Positions 40,264 through 51,747 of a stretch of DNA of 64,000 bases are shown one piece after another (the stretch's first letter is position 1; every line of letters begins with the position of its first letter). This DNA is from an uncultured Pelagibacteraceae bacterium. GTDB taxonomy: Bacteria > Pseudomonadota > Alphaproteobacteria > Pelagibacterales > Pelagibacteraceae. The stretch is from the NCBI GenBank assembly GCA_902578115.1, contig CACHBR010000001.1, positions 124,001 to 188,000 on the forward strand. The letters run 5' to 3'. Under the pieces are notes generated by a model. It did not search any database. It was not told the origin of the DNA and worked only from the letters and a program-made list of their open reading frames with translations. The position numbers were made by a program, and so were the translations under genes.

Positions 40264-41463
40264 ATGAAAATTTTATGTGTATTATATGATGATCCACGAA
40301 CAGGGATGCCTAAAAGCTATCCCGTATCTAATTTGCCAAAATTAGATAAATACCCTGATGGGATGAAATTACCCAGCCCCAGTAAAATAGATTTTAAACC
40401 AGGAGAATTACTAGGTTGCGTTTCAGGTGAATTGGGTTTGAGAAAATTTTTAGAGAGTAAAGGTCATAAACTTGTAGTTACCTCAGATAAAGATGCAAAA
40501 GGGTGTAAGGCTGACAAAGAACTGGTGGATGCAGATGTAGTTATATCGCAACCATTTTGGCCTTATTATTTAACGAGAGAAAGAATTGAGTCAGCAAAAA
40601 ATTTAAAAATGGCTATTACAGCTGGTATCGGATCCGACCATGTTGATTTGCAAGCAGCTATGGATAAAAAAATTGACGTTGTTGAAGTCACATATTGTAA
40701 TTCAAGATCTGTAGCAGAACATATAGTGATGATGATTTTATCTTTAGTCAGAGACTATCATAACCAGCATAAGATAGTAAATGAAGGAGGGTGGAACATA
40801 GCTGATGCAGTTAAAAGGTCTTACGATGTTGAAGGTATGCATGTTGGGACAGTAGCAGCAGGAAGAATTGGTTTAGACGCACTAAGAAAAATGAAACCTT
40901 TCGATGTACATCTTCATTACTTTGATAGGCACAAATTACCTGATAGTGTAGAGAAAGAATTAAAGTTAACCTTCCATCAATCTGTTGAGTCTTTAGTTAA
41001 AGTTTGTGATGTTGTAACAATTAATTGTCCACTTCATCCTGAAACAGAAAATTTATTTGATGAAAAACTTATAAGCAAAATGAAAAAGGGCGCTTACATT
41101 GTTAACACAGCAAGAGGTAAAATTTGTAATAGAGAAGCAATTGCTAAAGCTTTAAAGTCTGGACAATTAAGTGGTTATGCCGGAGATGTTTGGTTTCCTC
41201 AACCCGCACCTAACGATCACGTTTGGAGAACAATGCCAAATCATGGAATGACACCACATACTTCAGGTACATCATTGTCAGCTCAGGCGAGGTATGCAGC
41301 TGGTGTCAGAGAAATATTAGAATGTTTTTTTGACAAAAAACCTATTCGTGATCCATATTTAATTATAAAAGATGGTCAACTTGCAGGAATGGGAGCACAT
41401 TCATATAGCAAGGGAAGTGCAACAGGTGGGTCCGAAGAAGCCGCAAAATATAAAAAAAAATAA
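40264..41463 (+). CDS. NAD-dependent formate dehydrogenase
   Basis: MKILCVLYDDPRTGMPKSY, QPFWPYYLTRERI, TAGIGSDHVDLQAA, VVEVTYCNSRSVAEHIVMMIL, PNHGMTPHTSGTSLSAQARYAAG. Confidence 0.95.
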   Translation: MKILCVLYDDPRTGMPKSYPVSNLPKLDKYPDGMKLPSPSKIDFKPGELLGCVSGELGLRKFLESKGHKLVVTSDKDAKGCKADKELVDADVVISQPFWPYYLTRERIESAKNLKMAITAGIGSDHVDLQAAMDKKIDVVEVTYCNSRSVAEHIVMMILSLVRDYHNQHKIVNEGGWNIADAVKRSYDVEGMHVGTVAAGRIGLDALRKMKPFDVHLHYFDRHKLPDSVEKELKLTFHQSVESLVKVCDVVTINCPLHPETENLFDEKLISKMKKGAYIVNTARGKICNREAIAKALKSGQLSGYAGDVWFPQPAPNDHVWRTMPNHGMTPHTSGTSLSAQARYAAGVREILECFFDKKPIRDPYLIIKDGQLAGMGAHSYSKGSATGGSEEAAKYKKK

Positions 41464-41473
41464 TTAAAAATTA

Positions 41474-42325
41474 TTAATTTATTTTTTTCCAAAAACCAGA
41501 GTCAAACCTTTGAATATTGTCTTTAATTTCAGAAAAAAAAAGAGTAAGGCCAGGGTGAAATCCAATTTTATTCTTCTTATTTACTCCACTTTTAGTCTTT
41601 AAAAAAATGTAATCTGTTGACTTATTATCATTTAATATTTTAATGAATTCATTTTCAGTAATATCTAAATAGTCATTAAATTTATTAAATTCTAACTCGT
41701 AGTCATCACCACAAATCATACCAGTATATTGACTTTCGGTTTTTAGTATAGATGAATAGTTTAAATAATCTTTTTTAATATTTTGATAATAATGTAATCC
41801 ATCTATGTAACAAAAATCGATTTTAATATTCATTTTTTTTAAAAATTCAAAGGCATTATCAGATGTCATTTTAAGATGAAAGTGCTTATCGTTAAAAGAA
41901 TAATTTGAAACATTATTTAAAAAATAATTATATATTTTAGAAATATTTTTATCCATTTTATATGTAGTTTTTGTTTGATCTTGGCTACTCATTTTATTTT
42001 CTTTATCATCTTTCTTATTAATAAATGAAGAATAAGGATCGATAGAAATAATAATAAAATTTTTCAATTGTTTATTTATTTCATTTCCAAAAAGCTTTAA
42101 ACTTTCTCCAAGATAACTACCAACCTCTACGAAAATAAACTTTTCATTTACATTAAAATTTTTAAATTTACTAATTTGTATATTCAAAGTCTCTAACATA
42201 TCTCTTTCTCTCTTTTTTTGAAGTTGTCCATAAAATAAATATTTAGGTTGCACTTCCCTATGCAAAAGATAATTGTAATTTGTTTTAATAAAATTAAAAA
42301 AGTGGCTAATTTTTTTTATTGTCAT
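41474..42325 (-). CDS. Class I SAM-dependent methyltransferase-like protein (Methyltransf_24-like)
   Basis: KFIFVEVGSYLGESLKLF, IDFCYIDGLHYYQNIKKDYLNY, MICGDDYE; likely start at 42325 (MTIKK), 4 nt after the tRNA-Thr 3' end; annotated ORF start 42343 lies inside the tRNA. Confidence 0.62.
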   Translation of the reverse strand: MTIKKISHFFNFIKTNYNYLLHREVQPKYLFYGQLQKKRERDMLETLNIQISKFKNFNVNEKFIFVEVGSYLGESLKLFGNEINKQLKNFIIISIDPYSSFINKKDDKENKMSSQDQTKTTYKMDKNISKIYNYFLNNVSNYSFNDKHFHLKMTSDNAFEFLKKMNIKIDFCYIDGLHYYQNIKKDYLNYSSILKTESQYTGMICGDDYELEFNKFNDYLDITENEFIKILNDNKSTDYIFLKTKSGVNKKNKIGFHPGLTLFFSEIKDNIQRFDSGFWKKIN

Positions 42326-42329
42326 ATGT

Positions 42330-42405
42330 TGGTGCCCCCACACGGACTCGAACCGCGAACCTACTGATTACAAATCAGTTGCTCTACCAATTGAGCTATG
42401 AGGGC
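42330..42405 (-). tRNA. tRNA-Thr (anticodon UGU)
   Basis: Reverse complement GCCCTCATAGCTCAATTGGTAGAGCAACTGATTTGTAATCAGTAGGTTCGCGGTTCGAGTCCGTGTGGGGGCACCA. Confidence 0.95.
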
Positions 42406-42439
42406 CTGCTCGGAGTATTAAATAAAAGTTTAATATATA

Positions 42440-43237
42440 TCAAGATTTTTCTTTAATAGTACTTAAATAATGAAACACAACAGACGCGCTATTAGAGATA
42501 TTTAGACTATCAACCTTCACATTTATATTAATTCTAAATAGAAAATCTGAATTTTTTTTAATTTGATAATTTAGTCCGTATCCCTCGGATCCAAATAAAA
42601 GTATATTGTTTCCTTTCCAATTATGATTTGTAAAGTCTTTTTTAGCTTCAGAGTCAAACCCGCTTACCCAAAAATTTTTTGATTTAAGATATTTTAAAGT
42701 AGTATTTACATTAGAAACTTGAAATATATTTATAAGTTCAGTGCATCCACTTGCACTTTTGTATAATAGTTTACTATCGCTAGGATAGGATCTTTCTTTA
42801 ACAATAATTCCATCAATATTAAATGATGCTGCACTTCTTATAATTGAACCTATATTACGAGGATCAGTAACATCATCTAAAGCTACTAAGTTGATATTAT
42901 CTCTATTTTTATTTTCATTTATAAAATCTTTAATATTTACGTTATCTAAATGTTCAATTTCAGCAACCATACCTTGGTGTGTGATACCCTCTCTTGAGCA
43001 GTACTTATCTAGCTCTTTTTTAGTTTTATAAAAAACACTTAAATTTTTTAAAAGATTTATGTGTTGATTTTCTTTATGGATTTTCTTTTTGGAATCTTCA
43101 GTCAAAAATACTCTCACAACCCTTCTTTTGGGATTTTTAAGTGCTTCCACTACTGCATGCTTTCCAACTATGTAAAAAGTACTTTTTTTCACTAATTTTC
43201 TAAGTTTTTTTTGAATAAATAGCATATTTATGAGCAA
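42440..43237 (-). CDS. rlmB: 23S rRNA 2'-O-methyltransferase, TrmH/RlmB family
   Basis: YIVGKHAVVEALKNPKRRV, VALDDVTDPRNIGSIIRSAASFNIDGIIV, LLFGSEGYGLN, DSLNISNSASVVFHYL. Confidence 0.92.
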   Translation of the reverse strand: MLINMLFIQKKLRKLVKKSTFYIVGKHAVVEALKNPKRRVVRVFLTEDSKKKIHKENQHINLLKNLSVFYKTKKELDKYCSREGITHQGMVAEIEHLDNVNIKDFINENKNRDNINLVALDDVTDPRNIGSIIRSAASFNIDGIIVKERSYPSDSKLLYKSASGCTELINIFQVSNVNTTLKYLKSKNFWVSGFDSEAKKDFTNHNWKGNNILLFGSEGYGLNYQIKKNSDFLFRININVKVDSLNISNSASVVFHYLSTIKEKS

Positions 43238-43246
43238 AATGATTTA

Positions 43247-43275
43247 TTGCATTTATCAATCAAGATGCTTATAAA
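43247..43275 (+). promoter_or_regulatory. Candidate sigma70-type promoter of the tRNA-tuf-secE operon
   Basis: TTGCAT - 17 nt - TATAAA, ~52 nt upstream of tRNA-Tyr. Confidence 0.6.
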
Positions 43276-43327
43276 ACCCTTGTTGTTAAATACTTTTTAA
43301 GTTATTGGGTATCCCTTAACGACGTTT

Positions 43328-43413
43328 GGAGGGGTACCAAAGCGGTCAAATGGGGCGGGCTGTAAACCCGTTGACTTCGGTCTTCGAAAGTTCGAATCTT
43401 TCCCCCTCCACCA
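43328..43413 (+). tRNA. tRNA-Tyr (anticodon GUA)
   Basis: GGAGGGG...CCCCTCC acceptor, CTGTAAA anticodon loop, long variable arm, ACCA. Confidence 0.95.
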
Positions 43414-43460
43414 AACTTAATAAGCGTTTTACAATATGAGTGTAAAATAGTTTGGATCGT

Positions 43461-43534
43461 GCGGGTGTCGTATAATGGTAATACCTCAGATTTCCAATCT
43501 GATGCTAGGAGTTCGATTCTCCTCATCCGCTCCA
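43461..43534 (+). tRNA. tRNA-Gly (anticodon UCC)
   Basis: GCGGGTG...CATCCGC acceptor, TTTCCAA anticodon loop, TCCA 3' end. Confidence 0.95.
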
Positions 43535-43569
43535 AATAAAGTTTAAAATTATATAAAGAAGAGGAAAAA

Positions 43570-44763
43570 ATGGCGGACAAGAAAAAATTTGAAAGAAACA
43601 AACCTCATTGTAACATTGGTACAATAGGACACGTGGATCATGGAAAAACAACTTTAACAGCTGCTATAACGAAAGTGTTAGCTGAAAAAGGTGGTGCAGA
43701 ATTTATCGCATACGATCAAATTGATAAAGCACCAGAAGAAAAAGAAAGAGGAATTACAATTTCAACAGCTCACGTTGAGTATGAAACTGACAAAAGACAC
43801 TACGCCCACGTAGATTGTCCAGGTCACGCTGACTATGTAAAAAATATGATTACCGGTGCAGCTCAAATGGACGGTGCAATTTTAGTTGTTAACGCAGCTG
43901 ATGGTCCTATGCCTCAAACACGAGAACATATTCTTTTAGCAAGACAAGTAGGTGTTCCTGCCATTGTTGTCTTCTTAAATAAAATTGATCAAGTTAAAGA
44001 CAAAGAACTTGTTGAACTAGTAGAAACAGAAATTCGTGAACTTTTAACTTCATACAAATTCCCCGGAGATAAAATTCCAATAATCAAGGGATCTGCACTA
44101 AATGCTGTTGAAGGAAAAGACGAAGCAACTGGTAAAAATGCAATTATGGAATTAATGAAAGCAGTTGACGATACAATACCTCAACCAGCAAGGCCAAAAG
44201 ACAAACCTTTTTTAATGCCAGTAGAGGATGTTTTCTCTATTTCTGGACGTGGAACTGTTGCCACTGGAAGAGTTGAACAAGGTGTTGTCAAAACTGGTGA
44301 AGAGCTTGAGATAGTAGGTATTAAAGATACTAAAAAAACTGTGATAACCGGTGTTGAGATGTTTAGAAAAATTTTAGATACAGGTGAAGCAGGAGATAAC
44401 ATTGGAGCTCTACTTAGAGGTGTTGAAAGAACAGATATTGAGAGAGGACAAGTGCTTGCAAAACCAGGTTCTGTTAAGCCACATACAGAATTTGAAGCAC
44501 AAGCTTATGTTTTAAAAAAAGAAGAGGGAGGACGACATACTCCATTTTTTACAAAATATAGACCTCAATTCTACTTTAGAACTACTGACGTTACAGGTGA
44601 AGTTACGTTACCATCTGGAACGGAAATGATTATGCCGGGAGATGATGCTAAGTTTAATGTTAAGCTTATTACACCGATAGCCATGAGTGAAAAACTAAAT
44701 TTTGCTATCCGAGAAGGCGGAAAAACAGTTGGAGCTGGGGTGGTAACCAAAATTATTAAGTAA
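43570..44763 (+). CDS. tuf: Elongation factor Tu
   Basis: [50 protein letters not shown]. Confidence 0.99.
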   Translation: MADKKKFERNKPHCNIGTIGHVDHGKTTLTAAITKVLAEKGGAEFIAYDQIDKAPEEKERGITISTAHVEYETDKRHYAHVDCPGHADYVKNMITGAAQMDGAILVVNAADGPMPQTREHILLARQVGVPAIVVFLNKIDQVKDKELVELVETEIRELLTSYKFPGDKIPIIKGSALNAVEGKDEATGKNAIMELMKAVDDTIPQPARPKDKPFLMPVEDVFSISGRGTVATGRVEQGVVKTGEELEIVGIKDTKKTVITGVEMFRKILDTGEAGDNIGALLRGVERTDIERGQVLAKPGSVKPHTEFEAQAYVLKKEEGGRHTPFFTKYRPQFYFRTTDVTGEVTLPSGTEMIMPGDDAKFNVKLITPIAMSEKLNFAIREGGKTVGAGVVTKIIK

Positions 44764-44769
44764 GCTACT

Positions 44770-44845
44770 AGGAGTGTAGCTCAATTGGTAGAGCGCCGGT
44801 CTCCAAAACCGGAGGTTGGGGGTTCGATTCCCTCCGCTCCTGCCA
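44770..44845 (+). tRNA. tRNA-Trp (anticodon CCA)
   Basis: AGGAGTG...CGCTCCT acceptor, CTCCAAA anticodon loop, GCCA 3' end. Confidence 0.95.
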
Positions 44846-44864
44846 AAAGAGATTAAAGAATTTT

Positions 44865-45056
44865 ATGAGAAATCCACTAAGATTTTTACAAGAAGTTAAA
44901 CAAGAAGCTTTTAAGATAACTTGGCCTACTAAAAAAGATACAGTGACTGGAGCGCTAATGGTGTTTGGTCTTGCAACTTTGGCAGCAGTTTTCTTTTTAT
45001 TATTAGATCAAGTTTTGAGATTTTTTTTAAATCTAATTTTAACTATAAATTTTTAA
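44865..45056 (+). CDS. secE: Preprotein translocase subunit SecE
   Basis: FLQEVKQEAFKITWPTKKDT, single TM, between tuf/tRNA-Trp and nusG. Confidence 0.95.
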   Translation: MRNPLRFLQEVKQEAFKITWPTKKDTVTGALMVFGLATLAAVFFLLLDQVLRFFLNLILTINF

Positions 45057-45581
45057 ATGAATTGGTATATCGTGCAAGCATATTCTGGTTTTGAAAATAA
45101 AGTGGCTGATAGTATAAAAGATATTATGTCTAAAAACTCATTAGAAAATAATTTAGGTGAAATACTTGTTCCAACACAAAAGGTTATAGAGGTAAAAAAA
45201 GGGAAAAGGACCCAAAAAGAAAAGAAATATTTTCCTGGCTATGTCCTTGTTAAATTAGATTTAGATAAAAATATTTACCATAAAATTAAAAACATACAAA
45301 AAGTAAGTGGCTTTCTTGGACCAGAGGGTAGTCCAGTGCCTGTTTCTGAAAGTGAAATAAAAAAAATAATGGGTCAAATTGATGAAACAGAAACTAATCC
45401 AACAGCTGGTATTACATTTGAAATTGGAGAAAAAGTTAAAGTGTCAGACGGACCTTTCGCTTCATTTACAGGTTTAATAGAAGAGATAGATGAAGAAAAA
45501 TTAAGGTTAAAAGTATCAGTTTCTATTTTTGGTAGACCTACACCTGTGGAACTTGAATTTACTCAAGTGGAGAAAATATAA
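45057..45581 (+). CDS. nusG: Transcription antitermination factor NusG
   Basis: NWYIVQAYSGFENKV, FPGYVLVKLDLD, VKVSDGPFASFTGLIEEID. Confidence 0.97.
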   Translation: MNWYIVQAYSGFENKVADSIKDIMSKNSLENNLGEILVPTQKVIEVKKGKRTQKEKKYFPGYVLVKLDLDKNIYHKIKNIQKVSGFLGPEGSPVPVSESEIKKIMGQIDETETNPTAGITFEIGEKVKVSDGPFASFTGLIEEIDEEKLRLKVSVSIFGRPTPVELEFTQVEKI

Positions 45582-46007
45582 ATGCCAAAAGAAATTGCAG
45601 GATACGTAAAACTTCAAATTAAAGGTGGTCAGGCTAATCCAGCTCCACCTGTTGGACCGGCATTAGGTCAAAGAGGAATTAATATTATGGAATTTTGTAA
45701 AGCTTTTAATGCTAAAACAAAAGCTTTGATGGGAAAACCTGTTCCAGTAGTAATAACAGTATATAAAGATAAAAAATTTGATTTTATTATAAAGTCTCCA
45801 CCAGCATCACACTTTATAAGAGAGGCAGCTAAACTTCAAAGTGGATCAAAAGAACCTGGAAGAGTTATTGCAGGTTCAATCACTCTGAAACAAGCAGAGA
45901 AGATTGCTCAAGAAAAAATGAAAGATCTTAATGCGCATGACTTAGAGGAGGCGACAAAAATTATTTGTGGATCTGCTAGATCTATGGGTATAGAGGTTAA
46001 AAAATGA
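45582..46007 (+). CDS. rplK: 50S ribosomal protein L11
   Basis: [35 protein letters not shown]. Confidence 0.98.
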   Translation: MPKEIAGYVKLQIKGGQANPAPPVGPALGQRGINIMEFCKAFNAKTKALMGKPVPVVITVYKDKKFDFIIKSPPASHFIREAAKLQSGSKEPGRVIAGSITLKQAEKIAQEKMKDLNAHDLEEATKIICGSARSMGIEVKK

Positions 46008-46696
46008 AAAATAGATCAAAAAGATATAAAAATTTATTAGAGTCCTTAAAGAAAAAAGAATTTAAAAATCTTGATCAAATCATTAAAGAGTTAAAAAATG
46101 GATCTGAAGTTAAATTTATTGAATCTATTGATTTATCACTTAAAATAAATCTCAAGAAAATCAAGGGACCCGAAAATAGTTTAAGAACGTTGGTTGAACT
46201 ACCACATGGGAATGGAAAAAAAATTAAAGTTGCAGTCTTATGTGACGAAAACAAACTTGAAGATGCAAAAAAGAGTGGTGCTGATGTGGTAGGTTCAGAT
46301 GATTTACTTAAAAAAATATCTGATAAAGATATAAATTTTGATAAATTAATTTGTACACCTTCAATGATGTCAAAAATAGGGAAACTTGGAAAAATTCTTG
46401 GTCCAAAAGGATTAATGCCAAATCCTAAAATGGGCACTGTATCAGATGACATTATTTCTTCTGTTAAAAAAATTAAAAATAAATCTATTGAAATTAAAAA
46501 CGATAAAGATGGCAATTTATCTTTTTCTATCGGTAGAAAAAATTTTCAAGATAGTAAATTATTAGAAAATTTAAAAAATGCTTTTGAGTTTTTAAAAAAA
46601 GAAAAGCCTGCAATATTTAATTCAGAAAATATAAAAAAAGTTTATTTAACTTCAACTATGGGAGCATCTTTCAAACTTAATTTTAAAGATATTTAA
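46004..46696 (+). CDS. rplA: 50S ribosomal protein L1
   Basis: [34 protein letters not shown]. Confidence 0.97.
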   Translation: MKNRSKRYKNLLESLKKKEFKNLDQIIKELKNGSEVKFIESIDLSLKINLKKIKGPENSLRTLVELPHGNGKKIKVAVLCDENKLEDAKKSGADVVGSDDLLKKISDKDINFDKLICTPSMMSKIGKLGKILGPKGLMPNPKMGTVSDDIISSVKKIKNKSIEIKNDKDGNLSFSIGRKNFQDSKLLENLKNAFEFLKKEKPAIFNSENIKKVYLTSTMGASFKLNFKDI

Positions 46697-46702
46697 TTTA
46701 TG

Positions 46703-47212
46703 ATGAGCAAGGAACAAAAAAAGAGTTATGTGGAGGAGATGAAAAAAGTTTTTTCATCGAACGAAGCAATTATGATCGCTCATTACAAAGGCTTAAATGT
46801 TAAAGAGCTGGACAAAATTAGAAATGAAATGAGGGAAAACGGAATATTTTTTAAAGTTACAAAAAATAGAATTACAAAATTAGCACTTAAAGAAACAAAA
46901 TGTAAAGATTTAGAAAAATTTTTTACAGGACCAACCGCAGCAGCTATCTCGTCTGACCCGATCACATCTGCAAAAATCCTTGCCAAATATGCCAAGGGTG
47001 ATTCACATCTTAAAATTGTTGCAGGTTTCATGGATGGAAAAGTTTTAGAAGCAAAAGATGTGGCCCAAATCGCCACACTCCCAACACTAGATGAGGCAAG
47101 GGCCAATATTGTTGGTATTTTGTCTGCTCCAGCCCAAAAAATTCTAAGTATTTTACTTGCACCTGGCTCAAAAATTGCTATTTTGGCGCACGAGAAAAGT
47201 AAAAAAGGCTAA
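46703..47212 (+). CDS. rplJ: 50S ribosomal protein L10
   Basis: AIMIAHYKGLNVKELDKIRNEMRENGIFFKVTKNRITKLA; start at 46703 or 46700. Confidence 0.96.
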   Translation: MSKEQKKSYVEEMKKVFSSNEAIMIAHYKGLNVKELDKIRNEMRENGIFFKVTKNRITKLALKETKCKDLEKFFTGPTAAAISSDPITSAKILAKYAKGDSHLKIVAGFMDGKVLEAKDVAQIATLPTLDEARANIVGILSAPAQKILSILLAPGSKIAILAHEKSKKG

Positions 47213-47228
47213 TTAAAATCTTATTCAA

Positions 47229-47597
47229 ATGGCAGACTTAAACAAAATTATCGAAGAACTTTCAAAGCTTACAGTAGTAGAAGCTGCAGATTTATCAAAA
47301 CAACTTGAAGAAAAATGGGGCGTAACTGCAGCTGCACCCGCAGCAGCAGCACCAGCAGCTGGAGCAGCAGCACCAGCCGAAGAAAAGAGTGACTTTACAA
47401 TTTTCTTAAGTTCAGCAGGAGACAAAAAAATTAACGTAATCAAAGAAGTCAGAGCTATCACTGGATTAGGTCTGAAAGAAGCAAAAGATTTAGTAGAGGC
47501 AGCACCTAAAGAAATAAAAAAAGCAGTTCCTAAAAAAGATGCAGAAGAAGCAAAGAAAAAATTAGAAGCTGCAGGCGCTAAAGTAGAATTAAAATAA
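47229..47597 (+). CDS. rplL: 50S ribosomal protein L7/L12
   Basis: Ala/Pro hinge; [31 protein letters not shown]. Confidence 0.98.
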   Translation: MADLNKIIEELSKLTVVEAADLSKQLEEKWGVTAAAPAAAAPAAGAAAPAEEKSDFTIFLSSAGDKKINVIKEVRAITGLGLKEAKDLVEAAPKEIKKAVPKKDAEEAKKKLEAAGAKVELK

Positions 47598-47601
47598 TAT
47601 C

Positions 47602-47621
47602 GGTACCTTTTCGAAAGTACC
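47602..47621 (+). promoter_or_regulatory. Small hairpin in the rplL-rpoB intergenic region
   Basis: GGTAC-CTTTTCGAAA-GTACC: 5-bp stem extended by TTT/AAA with one bulge; no T-tract after it. Confidence 0.45.
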
Positions 47622-47637
47622 TACAACTAGTTATTGA

Positions 47638-50600
47638 ATGGAATTAACTTTTACTCAAAAAAAAAGTATCAGAAAAAATTTTGGAAAACTAAAAGAAACT
47701 CTTTCAATACCCAACTTAATTGAAGTACAAAAAAATTCATACAGACAATTCATTGAATCTAAGGGTGAAAAAGATAAAAATTTAACAATAGACAAGGGAT
47801 TGACAAAAGTTTTTAAAAGTGTTTTTCCAATTAACGATTCATCAGAAAAGTCTTCACTTGAATTTATTTCTTGTAGTTTAGACAAACCTAAATTTGATGT
47901 TAATGAATGTAGACAGAGAAGCTTAACGTATTCATCTGCCTTAAAAGCAAACTTACGTTTAGTTGTTTATGAGATTGACCAAGAAAACAACACAAAACAA
48001 ATCTTATCTGCAAAAGAACAGGAGGTTTTCATGGGTGATCTTCCATTGATGACTTCAAGCGGTACATTTGTAGTTAATGGCGTTGAAAGAGTCGTGGTTA
48101 ATCAAATGCACAGAAGCCCAGGTGTTTTCTTTGATCATGATAAAGGAAAAACACATAGTAGTGGAAAACTTTTATTTAACTGTAGAATTATCCCTGGTAG
48201 AGGATCTTGGCTAGACTTTGAATTTGATCCAAAAGATATTTTACATTTTAGAATAGATAGAAAGAAAAAGTTGCCCATAACAACTTTACTATATGCTATG
48301 GGTATGACACGTCAAAATATCTTAGAACAATTTTATACTTATGAAAATTATAATTTTGACTCAGAAAACAAATCGTGGTCTACAAATTTTAATCCAGAAA
48401 AATACAAGAGGCCCATTAAACTGCAATTTGATTTAATAGATAAGAAAAATGGTAAAAAAATCTTAAAAAAAGGTGAAAAATTAAATTTTGTATTAGCTCA
48501 AAAAATAAAAGAAAAAGGTTTAAATCGTATAATTGTTACTGAGGAAGAATTAATTGGAAAATACACCAATGAAGATCTTAAAGACACTGATAATACATTG
48601 ATTTTAAAATCTGGTTTTAATATTAGCAAAGAAGTTTTAGATAAAATAGTTTCTGCAAAAATTGACAAATTAAAATTAGCCAACGTAGATGCAATTTTGA
48701 AAGGGCCATATATTTTTGAAACTATAAAAATTGATAAAAATATTGATAAACAATCTGCTTTAGCTGATATTTATAAGGTTTTAAGACCGGGAGAGCCACC
48801 GACTCCTGAAGTTGCAGAGGCAGTATTTAAAAATTTATATTTTAGTAATGAGCGTTACGATCTATCCGATGTTGGTAGAGTAAAATTGAACGCAAAGCTT
48901 GATTTGAAGCAAGATGATAGTTTAAGAGTTCTTACAAAAAAAGACATAGTATCTATCATTCAATTCATGTTGGATTTAAGAGATGGCAAAGGAGATGTTG
49001 ATGATATTGATCATTTAGGAAATCGAAGAGTTAGATCTGTTGGTGAGCTAGTTGAAAATCAATTCAGAATTGGATTATTGAGGATGGAACGAACAATTAG
49101 AGAAAAAATGTCAACTTATTTAGAAATCGAGTCCGCTTTACCCCAGGGGTTGATTAATGCCAAGCCAATAAGTACATCTTTTAAAGATTTCTTTTCAACT
49201 TCTCAGCTATCGCAATTTATGGATCAAACAAACCCTCTTTCTGAGATTACTCATAAAAGAAGAGTCTCTGCTCTTGGCCCAGGCGGTTTAACAAGAGAGA
49301 GAGCTGGTTTTGAAGTAAGAGACGTGCATCCAACCCACTACGGACGAATATGTCCAATAGAAACTCCTGAAGGACCAAACATTGGATTAATTAACAGTTT
49401 GGCAACTTATTCAAAAGTAAACAAATATGGTTTTATAGAGAGTCCATATAAGAAGGTTCAAAATGGAAAAATAATAGACAAAATCGAGTACCTGTCAGCT
49501 ATTGAAGAAGAAAAATTTACTATAGCTCAGGCAAATTCTCCTGTTAGTTCAGACGGTAGTTTCATTGAAGAACTAGTTTCATGTAGAAAAGGTTTAAATT
49601 TTGTTTTGTCTCGTAGGGATAATATAGATTATATAGACGTATCACCAAAACAACTTGTTTCAGTCGCAGCTTCTTTAATACCATTCTTAGAAAATGATGA
49701 TGCAAACAGAGCTTTAATGGGTTCAAACATGATGAGACAAGCAGTTCCATTACTGAAGCCCGAGTCACCTTTAGTTGGAACTGGAATAGAAGGAGATGTG
49801 GCTTTAGACTCAGGAGTTACCATAGTTGCAAAAAGAAATGGAGTAGTTGATAAAATTGATGGAAAGAGAATTGTGGTTAAAGCTACTGAAGAAAAAGATT
49901 TATCAAAGTCTGGTGTAGATATATATAATTTATTGAAGTTTCAAAGATCAAATCAAAACACCTGTATCAATCAAAAGCCTCTAGTAAAATGGGGTGACGT
50001 AATAAAAAAAGGCGATATTATTGCAGATGGTCCTGCTACTAAACTTGGAGAGTTAGCTTTAGGTAAAAATGTGACCGTGGCATTCATGCCTTGGCAAGGA
50101 TATAATTTTGAAGACTCAATTCTTATTTCTGAAAGATGTGTTACAGACGATGTTTTTACATCAATACATATAGAAGAATATGAATTAATGGCTCGAGATA
50201 CAAAATTGGGGACTGAAGAAATTACTAGAGATATCCCAAATGTAAGTGAGGAAAGCCTTAAAAATTTGGACGAATCTGGAATAGTTTATGTTGGGGCTGA
50301 AGTTAAGCAAAGTGATATATTAGTTGGTAAAGTTACACCAAAAGGTGAAACAGCATCAAGTCCTGAGGAAAAATTGTTAAGATCAATCTTTGGGGAAAAA
50401 GCAACAGATGTAAGAGACACATCATTAAAATTACCACCTGGCAGTTCTGGAGTAGTCGTTGATGTAAGAGTTTTTAATAGACACGGGATAGAAAAAGACG
50501 AGAGAGCAATAGCTATTGAAAGATACGAGATTGAGGCTGTGCAAGAAGACAAACAAGTGGAAGAGGAAATTTTAGCAAGAAATATAAAATTAAGATTAGA

Positions 50601-51735
50601 TGAAATTATAAAAAAAGAACCGCTTGAAAAAAGTTTTAAATCTTTAAAACCAGGCGATGTAATTAGTAATGAAATTTTATTAAATTTGGAAATAAAGGAT
50701 TATTGGAAGCTTAAATTTAAAAATAAAGTAGTAAATGACAAAATATCACAATTAAAAGAACAATTCGATAAAGCAAACGAGGATATTAAATTAAGATTTG
50801 AAGATAAAGTTTTAAAAATAAAACAAGGTGATGACCTTTTACCTACTGTTATGAAAGTTGTAAAAGTATTCGTGGCAGTTAAAAGAAGGTTGATGCCTGG
50901 TGATAAGATGGCCGGCAGACACGGAAATAAAGGAGTTATAAGTAAAATAGTTCCTGTTGAGGATATGCCTTATATGGAAAGTGGCAAACCCGTTGATATT
51001 GTTTTGAATCCTTTAGGTGTTCCAAGCCGTATGAATGTTGGTCAAATTTTAGAAACACATTTAGGCTGGTCTTGTTCTGAGTTGGGAGAAAGAGTGAAAA
51101 ATTTGTACAATAGTTATATGAAAACGAACAATAACAAAGATTTAAAAACAGAACTTGGAAAAATTTATGGAGAAAAAAGATTAAATGATATTTTAAATAA
51201 TCTGGATGATAAACAGTTTAAAGAACTATGTAGCAACTTATCTAGTGGAGTACCAATATCTACGCCGGTTTTTGATGGGGCAACAACTGAAGATATTTCC
51301 ACAATGCTTGACCTGGCAAGTTTACCTAATGCTGGTCAAACAAATTTATGGGATGGAAGAACCGGTGAAAAATTTGATAGACCAATTACTGTAGGAATAA
51401 TTTATATGTTAAAATTACATCACTTGGTTGAAGATAAAATTCATGCTCGTTCAACAGGTCCATATAGCTTAGTTACACAACAACCTTTAGGTGGAAGAGC
51501 TCAATTAGGAGGACAAAGATTTGGAGAAATGGAAGTATGGGCACTAGAGGCTTATGGAGCCTCTTACACACTGCAAGAAATTCTTACAGTTAAATCAGAT
51601 GATGTTGCGGGAAGAACAAAAGTTTATGAAACTATAGTTAAAGGTGATGATAACTTCGAGTCAGGGGTTCCGGAGTCTTTTAACGTTTTGATTAAAGAAA
51701 TACGAGCATTAGGATTGAATATAGAGTTGAATTAA
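47638..51735 (+). CDS. rpoB: RNA polymerase beta subunit
   Basis: [76 protein letters not shown]. Confidence 0.99.
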   Translation: MELTFTQKKSIRKNFGKLKETLSIPNLIEVQKNSYRQFIESKGEKDKNLTIDKGLTKVFKSVFPINDSSEKSSLEFISCSLDKPKFDVNECRQRSLTYSSALKANLRLVVYEIDQENNTKQILSAKEQEVFMGDLPLMTSSGTFVVNGVERVVVNQMHRSPGVFFDHDKGKTHSSGKLLFNCRIIPGRGSWLDFEFDPKDILHFRIDRKKKLPITTLLYAMGMTRQNILEQFYTYENYNFDSENKSWSTNFNPEKYKRPIKLQFDLIDKKNGKKILKKGEKLNFVLAQKIKEKGLNRIIVTEEELIGKYTNEDLKDTDNTLILKSGFNISKEVLDKIVSAKIDKLKLANVDAILKGPYIFETIKIDKNIDKQSALADIYKVLRPGEPPTPEVAEAVFKNLYFSNERYDLSDVGRVKLNAKLDLKQDDSLRVLTKKDIVSIIQFMLDLRDGKGDVDDIDHLGNRRVRSVGELVENQFRIGLLRMERTIREKMSTYLEIESALPQGLINAKPISTSFKDFFSTSQLSQFMDQTNPLSEITHKRRVSALGPGGLTRERAGFEVRDVHPTHYGRICPIETPEGPNIGLINSLATYSKVNKYGFIESPYKKVQNGKIIDKIEYLSAIEEEKFTIAQANSPVSSDGSFIEELVSCRKGLNFVLSRRDNIDYIDVSPKQLVSVAASLIPFLENDDANRALMGSNMMRQAVPLLKPESPLVGTGIEGDVALDSGVTIVAKRNGVVDKIDGKRIVVKATEEKDLSKSGVDIYNLLKFQRSNQNTCINQKPLVKWGDVIKKGDIIADGPATKLGELALGKNVTVAFMPWQGYNFEDSILISERCVTDDVFTSIHIEEYELMARDTKLGTEEITRDIPNVSEESLKNLDESGIVYVGAEVKQSDILVGKVTPKGETASSPEEKLLRSIFGEKATDVRDTSLKLPPGSSGVVVDVRVFNRHGIEKDERAIAIERYEIEAVQEDKQVEEEILARNIKLRLDEIIKKEPLEKSFKSLKPGDVISNEILLNLEIKDYWKLKFKNKVVNDKISQLKEQFDKANEDIKLRFEDKVLKIKQGDDLLPTVMKVVKVFVAVKRRLMPGDKMAGRHGNKGVISKIVPVEDMPYMESGKPVDIVLNPLGVPSRMNVGQILETHLGWSCSELGERVKNLYNSYMKTNNNKDLKTELGKIYGEKRLNDILNNLDDKQFKELCSNLSSGVPISTPVFDGATTEDISTMLDLASLPNAGQTNLWDGRTGEKFDRPITVGIIYMLKLHHLVEDKIHARSTGPYSLVTQQPLGGRAQLGGQRFGEMEVWALEAYGASYTLQEILTVKSDDVAGRTKVYETIVKGDDNFESGVPESFNVLIKEIRALGLNIELN

Positions 51736-51747
51736 CAGGAATTACTT

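Noticed and set aside
43302-43601. 99-aa minus-strand ORF across tRNA-Tyr, tRNA-Gly and the tuf start
   Set aside because: Fully overlaps two tRNA genes and an unambiguous CDS start; protein (e.g. RMRRIELLASDWKSEVLPLYDTR) is the familiar spurious translation of antisense tRNA sequence.
46075-46515. 146-aa antisense ORF over rplA
   Set aside because: Same antisense composition artefact; rplA is clear on the plus strand.
47225-47461. Ala-rich minus-strand ORF antisense to rplL
   Set aside because: Mirror of the Ala/Pro hinge codons of L7/L12; no independent evidence.
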